This document shows, in pieces, positions 8,215-16,118 of a stretch of 64,000 nt of DNA (within the stretch, counting starts at the first letter, position 1; the number at the start of each line of letters is the position of its first letter). The stretch lies in contig NZ_CP137573.1 in the NCBI RefSeq assembly GCF_033343995.1, positions 6,667,001-6,731,000 of the forward strand, given 5' to 3'. The notes under the pieces were generated by a model. It saw only the letters and a list, made by a program, of their open reading frames with translations. It had not been told where the DNA came from and did no database searches. Position numbers and translations under genes: made by a program. The stretch is from Streptomyces sp. HUAS YS2. Lineage in GTDB: Bacteria; Actinomycetota; Actinomycetes; Streptomycetales; Streptomycetaceae.

Positions 8215-9306
8215 ATGGCCACCGCACCCCGCCCCCGCACCACCACCCGCGACCCCGAGGAGCTCGGCCGGCGGCTCACCGCCTGGCTCGACCCGAAGCT
8301 GACCGGGGCCAGGATCACCGACATCGCCGTCCCCGGCTCCAACGGCATGTCCAGCGAGACCCTGCTCTTCACCGTCGACCACCCCGACGCCCCCGTCCGC
8401 GGCTGCGCCCTGCGGCTGGCCGCCGACCCCGCCGCGTACACGATCTTCCCGGTGTACGACATGGAGCGGCAGCACCGCGTGATGCGGCTCGTCGGCGAAC
8501 ACACCGACCTGCCCGTGCCCCGGGTGCTCTGGCTGGAGACCGACCCGGGCCCGCTCGGCGCGCCGTTCTTCGTCATGGAACGCGCCGAGGGCCGCGTCCC
8601 GCCGGACGTCATGCCCTACACGTACGAGGGGAACTGGCTGCACTCCGCCACGGACGCCGAACGCGCCCGGCTGGAGGCCGCCTCGGTCGCCGTCCTCGCC
8701 CGGCTGCACGACCAGTTCCCGGCGAAGGAGGCCGAGTTCCTCATGCCGGCCGGCGACGGCAGCCCGCTGCGCCGCCACGTGGACGCCCAACGCGCCTACT
8801 ACGCCTGGGTGGTCGAGGGCCTCGCGCCGTCACCGCTGATCGAGTCCGCGTTCGCCTGGCTGGAGGACCACTGGCCGGCCGACGAGGGCCCCGCCGTCCT
8901 CAACTGGGGCGACGCCCGCATCGGGAACATCGTCTACGACGGCTTCGAACCGGCCGCCGTGCTCGACTGGGAGATGGCCGGGTACGCCCCGCGCGAGGTC
9001 GACCTCGGCTGGACCGTGTACCTGCACCGGTTCTTCCAGGACCTCACGGTGAGCTTCGGCCAGCCCGGACTGCCGGACTTCCTGCGCCGGGACGCGATCG
9101 AGCGGCGCTACGCCGGACTGACCGGCCACACGCCGCGCGACATGGACTTCCACACCCTCTACGCGGCCCTGCGGCACGCGATCGTCATGCTCAGGGTCGC
9201 GTACCGGCAGGCGCACTTCGGAGAGGTGGAGGTGCCGGAGAATCCGGACGGTCTGATCCTGCACCACGCCACGCTCGCGGCGATGGTGCGCGGGGACTAC
9301 TGGTAG
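8215..9306 (+). CDS. Aminoglycoside phosphotransferase (APH)-fold kinase, ACAD10/FadE36-like
   Basis: A 363-residue APH-fold protein. The catalytic loop reads NWGDARIGNIVYDG, where the HGD of classical APHs is replaced by WGD but the Asp and following Asn are kept. The metal-binding motif is VLDWEMAG. A lid-like PFFVMERAEGRVPPDV segment lies in the N-terminal half. Family knowledge: this subgroup accompanies acyl-CoA dehydrogenases and lipid-degradation genes and is thought to phosphorylate hydroxyacyl-type substrates, not antibiotics. The GAGGAG site overlaps the stop of the preceding gene and the gap is 10 bp, indicating one operon. Antibiotic resistance should not be inferred. Confidence 0.88.
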   Translation: MATAPRPRTTTRDPEELGRRLTAWLDPKLTGARITDIAVPGSNGMSSETLLFTVDHPDAPVRGCALRLAADPAAYTIFPVYDMERQHRVMRLVGEHTDLPVPRVLWLETDPGPLGAPFFVMERAEGRVPPDVMPYTYEGNWLHSATDAERARLEAASVAVLARLHDQFPAKEAEFLMPAGDGSPLRRHVDAQRAYYAWVVEGLAPSPLIESAFAWLEDHWPADEGPAVLNWGDARIGNIVYDGFEPAAVLDWEMAGYAPREVDLGWTVYLHRFFQDLTVSFGQPGLPDFLRRDAIERRYAGLTGHTPRDMDFHTLYAALRHAIVMLRVAYRQAHFGEVEVPENPDGLILHHATLAAMVRGDYW

Positions 9307-9330
9307 GGATGGTGGGGTGCGGCGCCGTCG

Positions 9331-9705
9331 TCAGGCGGCGCGGCGCATCTGCGGCACCCTGATCGGACGCGAGCCCGGACCGCCGACGTGCGAGAAGGGC
9401 TGCATCCGCCAGTCCAGGCCCTGGGGGAGTGTCAGCAGGAGGGCGGTGTCCTGCTCCTGGACGTCGAGGGTCTCGTCCGCCGGGCGGGCGTCCGCGGCCG
9501 CGCGACCCGTGCCGGGGCACACGGTCAGCGTGAACGGGTTCCACGGCGTCGGGCAGAGCGCGTGCTCCGGGAGGGTGTCCTCGTCCGCGAGCAGCGCGAT
9601 CGGCTGGGCGCAGTCCGGGCAGACGACCCGGTACATCTCGAACGTGTCGTACGCGTCGAGGACGTCGTCCTCGGTGGTCACGACGGAATCAACAGGCTCC
9701 TGCAT
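9331..9705 (-). CDS. Hypothetical protein with Cys pairs, possible zinc binding
   Basis: A 124-residue protein starting at ATG 9705, which has a GGGGGAG ribosome-binding sequence; an upstream in-frame ATG lacks one. It carries VCPDCAQPIALLADE and HALCPTPWNPFTLTVCPG, two Cys groups that could bind one zinc ion. The remainder is acidic and then aliphatic. I do not recognise the family and give no function. It is divergent from the leaderless Lrp gene and convergent with the APH-like gene 24 bp away. Confidence 0.7.
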   Translation of the reverse strand: MQEPVDSVVTTEDDVLDAYDTFEMYRVVCPDCAQPIALLADEDTLPEHALCPTPWNPFTLTVCPGTGRAAADARPADETLDVQEQDTALLLTLPQGLDWRMQPFSHVGGPGSRPIRVPQMRRAA

Positions 9706-9916
9706 GGAGAATCTCCCCCTCGGGTGGGTCGACCAGTACGTATGGCCTCGACCACAGCAAGCAATGCCCATCGCGCCCGCGCGGTAACCGCGAGGTCACG
9801 ATCCACTCGGCCGGTGAGCTGTGGCGTTCGTCACATGCCCGTCGCAGGTGCCGCACGCGTGCCCATTCGTGTGCATTGGGGTGCCGGCCGGCCGTGCCTT
9901 TCCGCATCCGGGGCAA

Positions 9917-9922
9917 TAGGTT
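9917..9922 (+). promoter_or_regulatory. -10 element of a leaderless Lrp-family gene
   Basis: TAGGTT at 9917-9922 ends six bases before the ATG at 9929, so transcription should begin at or next to the start codon. A weak -35 (GTGCCT, about 9894-9899) is at the right distance. No ribosome-binding sequence is present. Confidence 0.5.
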
Positions 9923-9928
9923 GACCGC

Positions 9929-10369
9929 ATGGAGGAGCTGGATCGTCAGATCGTCGAATTGCTGGTCAAGGACGGGCGCATGAGCTACACCGACCTGGGC
10001 AAGGCCACCGGCCTGTCCACGTCGGCGGTGCATCAGCGCGTCCGCCGTCTTGAGCAGCGCGGGGTGATCCGCGGCTATGCCGCGGTCGTCGACCCCGAGG
10101 CCGTGGGGCTGCCCCTGACCGCCTTCATCTCGGTGAAACCCTTCGATCCCAGCGCCCCGGACGACACCCCCGACCGGCTCGCCGACATCCCCGAGATCGA
10201 GGCCTGTCACAGCGTCGCCGGCGAGGAGAACTACATCCTCAAGGTGCGCGTGGCCACCCCGCTGGAGCTGGAGCACCTGCTCACCCGGATCCGTTCGCAG
10301 GCCGGAGTGTCCAGCCGCACCACCGTCGTCCTGTCCACCCCGTACGAAGCCAGGCCGCCGCGCATCTAG
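9929..10369 (+). CDS. Lrp/AsnC-family transcriptional regulator
   Basis: A 146-residue, standard-length Lrp/AsnC protein. Residues 1-60 form the helix-turn-helix (LDRQIVELLVKDGRMSYTDL, then TGLSTSAVHQRVRRLEQRGVIRGY). Residues 65-140 form the RAM ligand-binding domain (ACHSVAGEENYILKVRVATPLELEHLL). Family knowledge: octameric regulators responding to amino acids or related small molecules. It probably also regulates its own gene or the amidohydrolase that follows 44 bp later. The start is supported by the -10 element six bases upstream, giving a leaderless mRNA. Confidence 0.93.
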   Translation: MEELDRQIVELLVKDGRMSYTDLGKATGLSTSAVHQRVRRLEQRGVIRGYAAVVDPEAVGLPLTAFISVKPFDPSAPDDTPDRLADIPEIEACHSVAGEENYILKVRVATPLELEHLLTRIRSQAGVSSRTTVVLSTPYEARPPRI

Positions 10370-10378
10370 GCCGCTGTC

Positions 10379-10406
10379 AGGCAGGGGCCCGGCCCCTGCC
10401 TAGGCT
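10379..10406 (+). promoter_or_regulatory. Hairpin overlapping the -10 element of the amidohydrolase gene
   Basis: A 9-bp perfect inverted repeat (AGGCAGGGG 10379-10387, CCCCTGCCT 10393-10401) runs into TAGGCT (10401-10406), a good -10 box. The ATG at 10414 is seven bases further, implying a leaderless start. The repeat could serve as operator, terminator of the lrp transcript, or both. Confidence 0.45.
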
Positions 10407-10413
10407 GGTCACC

Positions 10414-12048
10414 ATGACCGACAGCCTGAACCGGAACCTCCCCGAGGACGCGCACCGCACCGTCCTGCTGCGCCGGGGAGAAGTCCACAGCCCCGCCGAC
10501 CCCTTCGCCACCGCCATGGTGGTGGAGCGCGGGCACGTCGCCTGGGTGGGCTCGGAGGGCGCGGCCGACGCGTTCGCCGACGGGGTCGACGAGGTGGTCG
10601 ACCTCGACGGCGCGCTGGTCACCCCCGCCTTCGTCGACGCGCATGTGCACACCACGGCGACCGGCCTCGCGCTGACCGGGCTCGACCTGTCCGGGGCGCG
10701 GTCGCTCGCCGACGCCGCGACGCGCATCCGCGCGTACGCCGAGGCCCGGCCGGACGACCGGATCCTGATCGGCCACGGCTGGGACGCGGCTCGCTGGCCC
10801 GAGCGCCGCCCGCTCCGCCGCGACGAGCTGGACGAGCTCACCGGCGGCCGTCCCCTCTACCTGACCCGGATCGACGTCCACTCGGCCGTCGTCACCACCG
10901 CCCTGCTCGACCTCGTCCCCGGCGTCCGCGCGCTCGACGGCTTCCGCGACGGCGAACCGCTGACCGGCGACGCCCACCACGCGGTGCGCGCCGCCGCGTA
11001 CGCCGCCGTCGCGCCCGCGCAGCGCGCCGAGGCCCAGCGCACCGCGCTCGCCCACGCCGCCTCGCTCGGCATCGGCACCGTCCACGAGTGCGGCGGTCCG
11101 CAGATCTCCTCCGAGGACGACTTCACCGGCCTGCTCGGCCTCGACGGTCCCGGGCCGCGGGTGGTCGGCTACTGGGCCGACCTGGACATCGAGCGGGCCC
11201 GCGCGCTCGGCGCCCGCGGCGCGGCCGGCGACCTGTTCGTCGACGGCTCCCTCGGCTCGCACACCGCCTGCCTGCACGAGCCGTACGCCGATGCCGCCGC
11301 CGGTCACCTCGGCGCCGCCCACCTCGACGCGGCCGCCGTCGCCGCGCACGTCGTGGCCTGCACCGAGGCCGGACTCCAGGCCGGTTTCCACGCCATCGGC
11401 GACGCCGCCGTGACCGCCGTCGTCGAGGGCGTCCGGGCCGCCTCGGAGAAGGTCGGGCTCGCCCGGATCCGGGCCGCCCGGCACCGCGTCGAGCACGCCG
11501 AGATGATGACCCCGGAGACGATCGCCGCCTTCGCCGAACTCGGCCTCACCGCCTCCGTCCAGCCCGCGTTCGACGCGGCCTGGGGCGGCGAGGACGGCAT
11601 GTACGCCGAACGCCTCGGCGCCGAGCGGGCCCGCACCCTCAACCCGTACGCCGCCCTGCTGCGCGCCGGTGTCCCGCTGGCGCTCGGTTCGGACAGCCCG
11701 GTGACCCCGCTGGACCCCTGGGGCGCCGTCCGGGCCGCCGCCTTCCACCGGACCCCCGAGCACCGTGTCTCGGTCCGCGCCGCGTTCACCGCGCACACCC
11801 GCGGCGGCTGGCGGGCGATCGGCCGCGACGACGCGGGCGCCCTGGTCCCCGGTGCTCCGGCCGACTACGCGGTCTGGCGGACCGGCGAACTCGTGGTGCA
11901 GGCGCCGGACGACCGGGTGGCCCGCTGGTCGACCGATCCGCGGTCCGGCACGCCCGGTCTGCCCGATCTGACCCCCGGCCGCGAACTCCCCGTCTGCCTG
12001 CGGACGGTGGTCTTCGGACAAACGGTTTTCGTACGGCCGAACGAGTGA
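10414..12048 (+). CDS. Amidohydrolase family 3 (YtcJ-like metal-dependent hydrolase)
   Basis: A 544-residue amidohydrolase of the YtcJ type. The N-terminal beta sandwich (about 1-65) leads to the metal-binding HxH at DAHVHTT. The barrel shows GHGWDAARW, the SLGSH turn (DGSLGSHTACL), GFHAIGDAAV, RHRVEHAEMM and the final LGSDSPV with the catalytic Asp. Family knowledge: hydrolyses C-N bonds of unidentified small amides or N-substituted compounds. The neighbouring Lrp-type regulator fits an amino-acid-derived substrate (inference). No ribosome-binding site precedes the ATG; see the -10 element at 10401-10406. Confidence 0.9.
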   Translation: MTDSLNRNLPEDAHRTVLLRRGEVHSPADPFATAMVVERGHVAWVGSEGAADAFADGVDEVVDLDGALVTPAFVDAHVHTTATGLALTGLDLSGARSLADAATRIRAYAEARPDDRILIGHGWDAARWPERRPLRRDELDELTGGRPLYLTRIDVHSAVVTTALLDLVPGVRALDGFRDGEPLTGDAHHAVRAAAYAAVAPAQRAEAQRTALAHAASLGIGTVHECGGPQISSEDDFTGLLGLDGPGPRVVGYWADLDIERARALGARGAAGDLFVDGSLGSHTACLHEPYADAAAGHLGAAHLDAAAVAAHVVACTEAGLQAGFHAIGDAAVTAVVEGVRAASEKVGLARIRAARHRVEHAEMMTPETIAAFAELGLTASVQPAFDAAWGGEDGMYAERLGAERARTLNPYAALLRAGVPLALGSDSPVTPLDPWGAVRAAAFHRTPEHRVSVRAAFTAHTRGGWRAIGRDDAGALVPGAPADYAVWRTGELVVQAPDDRVARWSTDPRSGTPGLPDLTPGRELPVCLRTVVFGQTVFVRPNE

Positions 12049-12572
12049 CATCGGGACATTTCGTACCGCCCAACGATGATCGAAGAGCTCTGCCACGACC
12101 TGCGGATCTTCGTCGCTGACCTGGCCTTTCCGCTCGTCGGCGCAGGTCAAACGAGTGTTGACAGGAAGCCCGCACCCGCCGGTAGGTTCAGCGCGTCCAC
12201 CACGGGACGTCCGACCGGTTCACACCTCCACGCAGTCGTCGAACGCCGCTGGGTCATGGGACGGGGCGCGCCACGACCGGCGCGCTCCCGTTCCGGAGCC
12301 AGGTTCAGCGCCCGCGCCTCGGGGGCGAGGGAAGGTTTTTCCGGCGGAGGGTGTGATCCGGGTGGGGCCCGGGCGTTCAGTAGACAACGGCTCTCGGCAA
12401 CCCGCAGCCAGCGGGGCCCAGGTCGGCCCGAAGGACGCCGGGCCCCTATCCGCAGCACATCCGGAACCTTCCGTGCCGGATCGGCGCGCCCCGCCGCGCG
12501 CGCCCGCACCGTCGACCTGCGCGAAGGGGTCGCTATGGTGGGGACTCGCGAACGGACGTCAAAGGGGCAGCA
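12049..12572. other. 524-bp intergenic interval with two candidate promoters for ppm1
   Basis: No convincing gene here; a plus-strand frame across 12076-12576 has poor codon bias and Arg/Pro/Gly-rich nonsense composition. TTGACA at 12158-12163 with TAGGTT at 12183-12188 (19-bp spacing) is the best HrdB-like promoter and would give a leader of about 380 nt. A second -10 (TATGGT, 12534-12539) with GTCGAC at 12511-12516 would give a short leader of about 27 nt before the GTG at 12573. The middle is GC-rich without a clear riboswitch-like fold. Confidence 0.5.
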
Positions 12573-13352
12573 GTGAACGACGGTGGCCAGAGGCGATACG
12601 GCCCGCTCGGCAGAGCGTTGGTGATCATCCCGACCTACAACGAGGCCGAGAACATCAAGCCGATCGTCGCCCGGGTGCGGGCATCCGTCCCCGACGCGCA
12701 CATCCTCGTCGCCGACGACAACAGCCCCGACGGCACCGGCAAGTTCGCCGACGAGCTGGCCGCCGGCGACGACCACGTCCACGTCCTGCACCGCAAGGGC
12801 AAGGAGGGCCTCGGCGCCGCGTACCTGGCCGGCTTCCGCTGGGGCATCGAGCACGACTTCGGCGTCCTCGTCGAGATGGACGCCGACGGCTCGCACCAGC
12901 CCGAGGAACTGCCCCGGCTGCTCACCGCGCTCAAGGGCGCCGACCTCGTGCTCGGATCCCGCTGGGTCCCCGGCGGCCGGATCGTGAACTGGCCCAAGTC
13001 CCGCGAGGTCATCTCCCGCGGCGGCAGCCTCTACTCGCGCGTCCTGCTCGACCTCCCGCTGCGCGACGTCACCGGCGGCTACCGGGCCTTCCGCCGGGAG
13101 ACCCTGGAGGGCCTCGGCCTGGACGACGTGGTGTCGGCCGGCTACTGCTTCCAGGTCGACCTGGCCCGCCGCGCGGTGGCGGCCGGCTTCCACGTGGTCG
13201 AGGTGCCGATCACCTTCGTCGAGCGCGAGATCGGCGACTCGAAGATGAGCAAGGACATCCTCGTCGAGGCGGTCTGGCGGGTCGCCGGCTGGGGCATCGG
13301 CGACCGCGCCCGCAAGGTCGGCAAGCTGCTCGGCCGCGGGTCCGCCCGCTGA
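12573..13352 (+). CDS. ppm1: Polyprenol monophosphomannose synthase
   Basis: A 259-residue GT2 glycosyltransferase of the DPM1 type. The motifs are VIIPTYNEAENI near the start, VADDNSPDGTG (nucleotide binding), VEMDADGSHQPEELPRLL (DXD-type metal site) and LGSRWVPGG. Family knowledge: transfers mannose from GDP-mannose to polyprenyl phosphate, the donor for protein O-mannosylation by Pmt; in S. coelicolor Ppm1 is needed for glycosylation of the phage phiC31 receptor. No C-terminal membrane domain is present, so the enzyme is peripheral. The GTG start has AAAGGGG nine bases upstream. The next gene (fxsA) has its own possible promoter. Confidence 0.93.
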   Translation: MNDGGQRRYGPLGRALVIIPTYNEAENIKPIVARVRASVPDAHILVADDNSPDGTGKFADELAAGDDHVHVLHRKGKEGLGAAYLAGFRWGIEHDFGVLVEMDADGSHQPEELPRLLTALKGADLVLGSRWVPGGRIVNWPKSREVISRGGSLYSRVLLDLPLRDVTGGYRAFRRETLEGLGLDDVVSAGYCFQVDLARRAVAAGFHVVEVPITFVEREIGDSKMSKDILVEAVWRVAGWGIGDRARKVGKLLGRGSAR

Positions 13353-13415
13353 GCCTCCCCGGCCCCTGTCCCTCCTTTACGACGTTCCTGCCGGGGGCCA
13401 GGCACACTGGGGGGC

Positions 13416-14009
13416 ATGACGACCGGCGCACCGCCTCCCACCACCCCGAAGCGCTCCCGAGCGCGCACCTTCCTCCCGCTCGCCCTCGCCGTCTGGCTGG
13501 TCCTGGAGATCTGGCTGCTGACGGTGGTGGCGGGCGCGGTCGGCGGGCTGACCGTGTTCCTGCTCCTCGTCGGCGGCGCTGTGCTCGGCGCCGTCGTGAT
13601 CAAGAAGGCCGGGCGGCGCGCGTTCGCCAACCTCTCCGAGACCTTCAAGGAGGCCCAGGCGGCGGCGCAGAGCGGCCTGGCCCCGACTGCCGGCCGTAAC
13701 GGCTCGGACGACCGCAACGGCTTCCTGATGCTCGGCGGTCTGCTCCTGATGATCCCCGGCCTGATCTCCGACGTGGCCGGTCTGCTGCTGCTCGTGCCGC
13801 CGATCCGCTCGGCTCTCGGCCGGTACGCGGAGAAGGCTATGAAGCGCCGGATGATGGCGGCCGCGGCGCCGGGCAGTCTCCAGGACGCCTTCCAGCAGGC
13901 CCGCATCCACCGCCCGGACGGGAAGGTGGTCCAGGGCGAGGTCATCCGCGAGGACGCGTCCCAGGGGGCCCGGCCGACCCAGGAGCCCCGCCCGCCGATC
14001 ACGCCGTGA
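13416..14009 (+). CDS. fxsA: FxsA-family membrane protein
   Basis: A 197-residue protein with two membrane segments at about residues 22-38 and 42-62 (LPLALAVWLVLEIWLL and GGLTVFLLLVGGAVLGAVVI). A loop carrying KKAGRRAFANL follows, then a hydrophobic FLMLGGLLLMIPGLISDVAGLLLLVPPIR stretch (broken here by Pro residues) and a cytoplasmic basic tail. The GGLLLMIPGL...LL.PP.R region is the FxsA hallmark. Function is unknown beyond the E. coli observation that FxsA suppresses F exclusion of phage T7. CACACT at 13403-13408 lies seven bases before the ATG, so the mRNA may be leaderless. It is convergent with rbpA across a very strong hairpin. Confidence 0.88.
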   Translation: MTTGAPPPTTPKRSRARTFLPLALAVWLVLEIWLLTVVAGAVGGLTVFLLLVGGAVLGAVVIKKAGRRAFANLSETFKEAQAAAQSGLAPTAGRNGSDDRNGFLMLGGLLLMIPGLISDVAGLLLLVPPIRSALGRYAEKAMKRRMMAAAAPGSLQDAFQQARIHRPDGKVVQGEVIREDASQGARPTQEPRPPITP

Positions 14010-14014
14010 TCCAC

Positions 14015-14071
14015 GCACAACGCCGCGGGGCCCGGTACACACTCGGTGTACCGGGCCCCGCGGCGTTGTGC
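14015..14071. terminator. Bidirectional terminator, 26-bp perfect stem
   Basis: Arms 14015-14040 and 14046-14071 are perfectly complementary with a 5-nt loop. It begins six bases after the fxsA stop codon and ends 15 bases before the rbpA stop codon, so it serves both convergent genes. Confidence 0.93.
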
Positions 14072-14086
14072 TGACCGGGTCGTCCG

Positions 14087-14461
14087 CTAGGCGGACTTCC
14101 GGCTGTCGCGCGGATGCACGGCGATGTTCATGGCGCCGGAACGCAGGACCGCCAGCCGCTCGGCCAGCACCTCCTCGAGCTCCTCGCGGGTGCGTCGCTC
14201 CATGAGCATGTCCCAGTGCGTACGCGCCGGCTTGCCCTTCTTCTCCTCGGGGCCGTCCCCGTCAACCAGGAGTGCCTGGCTTCCGCAGACCTTGCACTCC
14301 CACTCCGGCGGAATCTCCGCCTCGACCGAGAACGGCATCTCGAAACGATGCCCCTTCTCGCATGCGTACTCCACCGCCTGGCGCGGGGCCAGATCGATGC
14401 CGCGGTCGGTCTCGTAGCTGGTCACCACGAGGCGCGTGCCGCGAAGAGCTCGCTCACTCAT
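14087..14461 (-). CDS. rbpA: RNA polymerase-binding protein RbpA
   Basis: A 124-residue protein matching RbpA along its whole length. It starts MSERALRGTRLVVTSYETD. The zinc-binding set is Cys34, His38, Cys56 and Cys59 (YACEKGHRF and WECKVCGS). The C-terminal sigma-interaction region contains THWDMLMERRTREELEEVL. Family knowledge: RbpA binds group-1 sigma factors (HrdB) and RNA polymerase, stabilises the open complex and lowers sensitivity to rifampicin. The ATG at 14461 has GGGAGG upstream. Regulation: a perfect sigma-R promoter lies 62-88 bases upstream. The gene ends against a bidirectional terminator shared with fxsA. Confidence 0.98.
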   Translation of the reverse strand: MSERALRGTRLVVTSYETDRGIDLAPRQAVEYACEKGHRFEMPFSVEAEIPPEWECKVCGSQALLVDGDGPEEKKGKPARTHWDMLMERRTREELEEVLAERLAVLRSGAMNIAVHPRDSRKSA

Positions 14462-14522
14462 GAATCGTGCCTCCCGGGCTTGTCGCCCACAGGACAGGTG
14501 TCGCTGTCGTCGTCATCCGGTC

Positions 14523-14549
14523 AACGTCCGGTCGGCGGTAAAGATTCCC
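14523..14549 (-). promoter_or_regulatory. Sigma-R promoter of rbpA
   Basis: On the minus strand GGGAAT (14549-14544) and GTT (14525-14523) are separated by exactly 18 bases, matching the sigma-R consensus GGAAT-N18-GTT. Known biology: rbpA of S. coelicolor is transcribed by sigma-R during thiol-oxidative stress. Confidence 0.85.
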
Positions 14550-14612
14550 GTTGCGGGTCATGCGTCGCCCGTCGTGCCGCCCCTTGTTGTACCCACCAGT
14601 GCCCGGTTTGTC

Positions 14613-14630
14613 ACATCTGGCAGCAGATGT
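14613..14630. repeat. 7-bp inverted repeat between rbpA and the MFS gene
   Basis: ACATCTG (14613-14619), four bases, CAGATGT (14624-14630). It lies roughly 85 bp downstream of the MFS stop codon (in the minus direction) and 150 bp upstream of the rbpA start. It may be a weak terminator or an operator acting on rbpA; nothing further supports either reading. Confidence 0.4.
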
Positions 14631-14716
14631 CACCCAGCGCTTTCACCAAGTCGGCACGCAGTAACGGTCCGGCTGGCAGGCCAAAGGTGTACACTACCGG
14701 ACTTTCGTTCCGGCGT

Positions 14717-16075
14717 CTAAATCCGCGCGGGTACGGGGTTGCCCGCGGCGGCCACCGCCTGCCGCACCGGCACCCGCGCGAGCAGCACGAATCCCACCAG
14801 GAAGAAGATCACCAGGGAGATGATCGCATCCCGGTAGCTGCCGGTCAGCTGATACGCGAGACCGAAAACCAGCGGTCCCAGCCAGCTCAGCCCCCGGTCG
14901 CTCATCTCGTACGCGGCGAAGTACTCCGCCTCCTTGCCGCGCGGCACCAGATGCGAGAACAGGGACCGGGACAGCGCCTGGCTGCCGCCCAGCACCAGAC
15001 CGATCGCCGCCGCCAGACAGAAGAACGCCACCGGAGCCCCGGCCGGCAGGAAGTAGCCCGCCGCCAGGATCAGCGTCCACACCGCCAGCGAGGCCAGCAC
15101 CGTGCGCTTCGCCCCGTACGTACGGGCCAGCCGGCCCATCCCGAGAGCGCCCGCCACCGCCAGCACCTGCACCAGCAGCACCGCCGTGATCAGCGTCGTC
15201 TGCTCCAGCTTCAGCTCCTCCGAGCCGTAGATCGACGCCTGCGAGATCACGGTCTGCACGCCGTCGTTGTAGATCAGGTACGCCGCCAGGAACGACAGCG
15301 TCAGCGGATACCGGCGCATGTCCCGCAACGTCGCGACCAGCTGCTTCCAGCCGCTGCCGACCGCGTGCTCGCGCACCGCGGGTTCCATCCGCCGGTCCCG
15401 CAGCCGGCGCAGCGGCACCAGCGTGAACGCGCCCCACCACAGACCGGCCGACGCCAGACAGATCCGTACCGCCGTGCCCTCGCTCAGCCCGAACGCGTCG
15501 TGCTGCGAGTACAGGACCAGGTTGAGCACGAGCATCAGCGCGCCCGAGGTGTACCCGAACGCCCAGCCGCGCGAGGAGACCGCGTCCCGCTCGTCGGGCT
15601 CGGCGATCTGCGGCAGATAGGCGTTGTACACGACCGTCGACACGGACAGCGAGGCGTTCGCCACGATCAGCAGGAACGCCCCCAGCAGGTAGCGGTCGCC
15701 CTCCAGGAAGAACATGGCGGTCGTCGCGGCCGCGCCCACGTAGGCCGCGGCGGCGAGTATCGGCTTCTTCCGGCCGGTCCGGTCCGCGGCCGCGCCGACC
15801 AGCGGCATCAGGAGCACCGCGATGACGATCGACGCCGACACCGCGTACGCGAAGAGCGAGCCGGCCCGCACGGGTATCCCGAGCGGGTGCACGAAGCCCT
15901 CGGTGTCCGCGGCCTTCTTGGCCACCGCGGTGAGATACGGGCCGAGGAAAACGGTCACCACGCTCGTCGAGTACACCGAGCAGGCGAAGTCGTAGAAGTA
16001 CCAGCCGCGCTGTTCGCGCTTGCGGTCCGCCGGATCGGCCGTGCGGCCCTCCGGTTCGGCGGTGTCAGCGGTCAC
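14717..16075 (-). CDS. MFS permease, UMF1/Atg22-like family
   Basis: A 452-residue protein with about twelve membrane segments. Diagnostic patterns are RGWYFYDFACSVYSTSVVTVFLGPYL at the start, LMPLVGAAADRTGRKKPIL between helices 2 and 3, YNAYLPQIAEPDERDAVSSRGWAFGY and LVLGGSQALSRSLFSHLVPRGKEAEYF. These place it in the UMF1 (unknown major facilitator) family related to vacuolar amino-acid exporter Atg22. The substrate is unknown; amino-acid efflux is only suggested by the fungal relatives. The start is a GTG at 16075 with AAGGGGG about eight bases upstream. The GDPD gene lies 43 bp upstream on the same strand, so the two may share a transcript. Confidence 0.93.
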   Translation of the reverse strand: MTADTAEPEGRTADPADRKREQRGWYFYDFACSVYSTSVVTVFLGPYLTAVAKKAADTEGFVHPLGIPVRAGSLFAYAVSASIVIAVLLMPLVGAAADRTGRKKPILAAAAYVGAAATTAMFFLEGDRYLLGAFLLIVANASLSVSTVVYNAYLPQIAEPDERDAVSSRGWAFGYTSGALMLVLNLVLYSQHDAFGLSEGTAVRICLASAGLWWGAFTLVPLRRLRDRRMEPAVREHAVGSGWKQLVATLRDMRRYPLTLSFLAAYLIYNDGVQTVISQASIYGSEELKLEQTTLITAVLLVQVLAVAGALGMGRLARTYGAKRTVLASLAVWTLILAAGYFLPAGAPVAFFCLAAAIGLVLGGSQALSRSLFSHLVPRGKEAEYFAAYEMSDRGLSWLGPLVFGLAYQLTGSYRDAIISLVIFFLVGFVLLARVPVRQAVAAAGNPVPARI

Positions 16076-16118
16076 GTCCGCGGCCCCCTTGATTCGTCCC
16101 CGATGCCGGGACGCGCGC

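Noticed and set aside
8215..9306. Aminoglycoside resistance kinase
   Set aside because: The APH fold is present, but the subgroup and the lipocalin-like partner point to lipid-related metabolism.
12076..12576. A 166-residue plus-strand frame before ppm1
   Set aside because: Composition and codon use are not gene-like and there is no ribosome-binding site; promoters fit the interval better.
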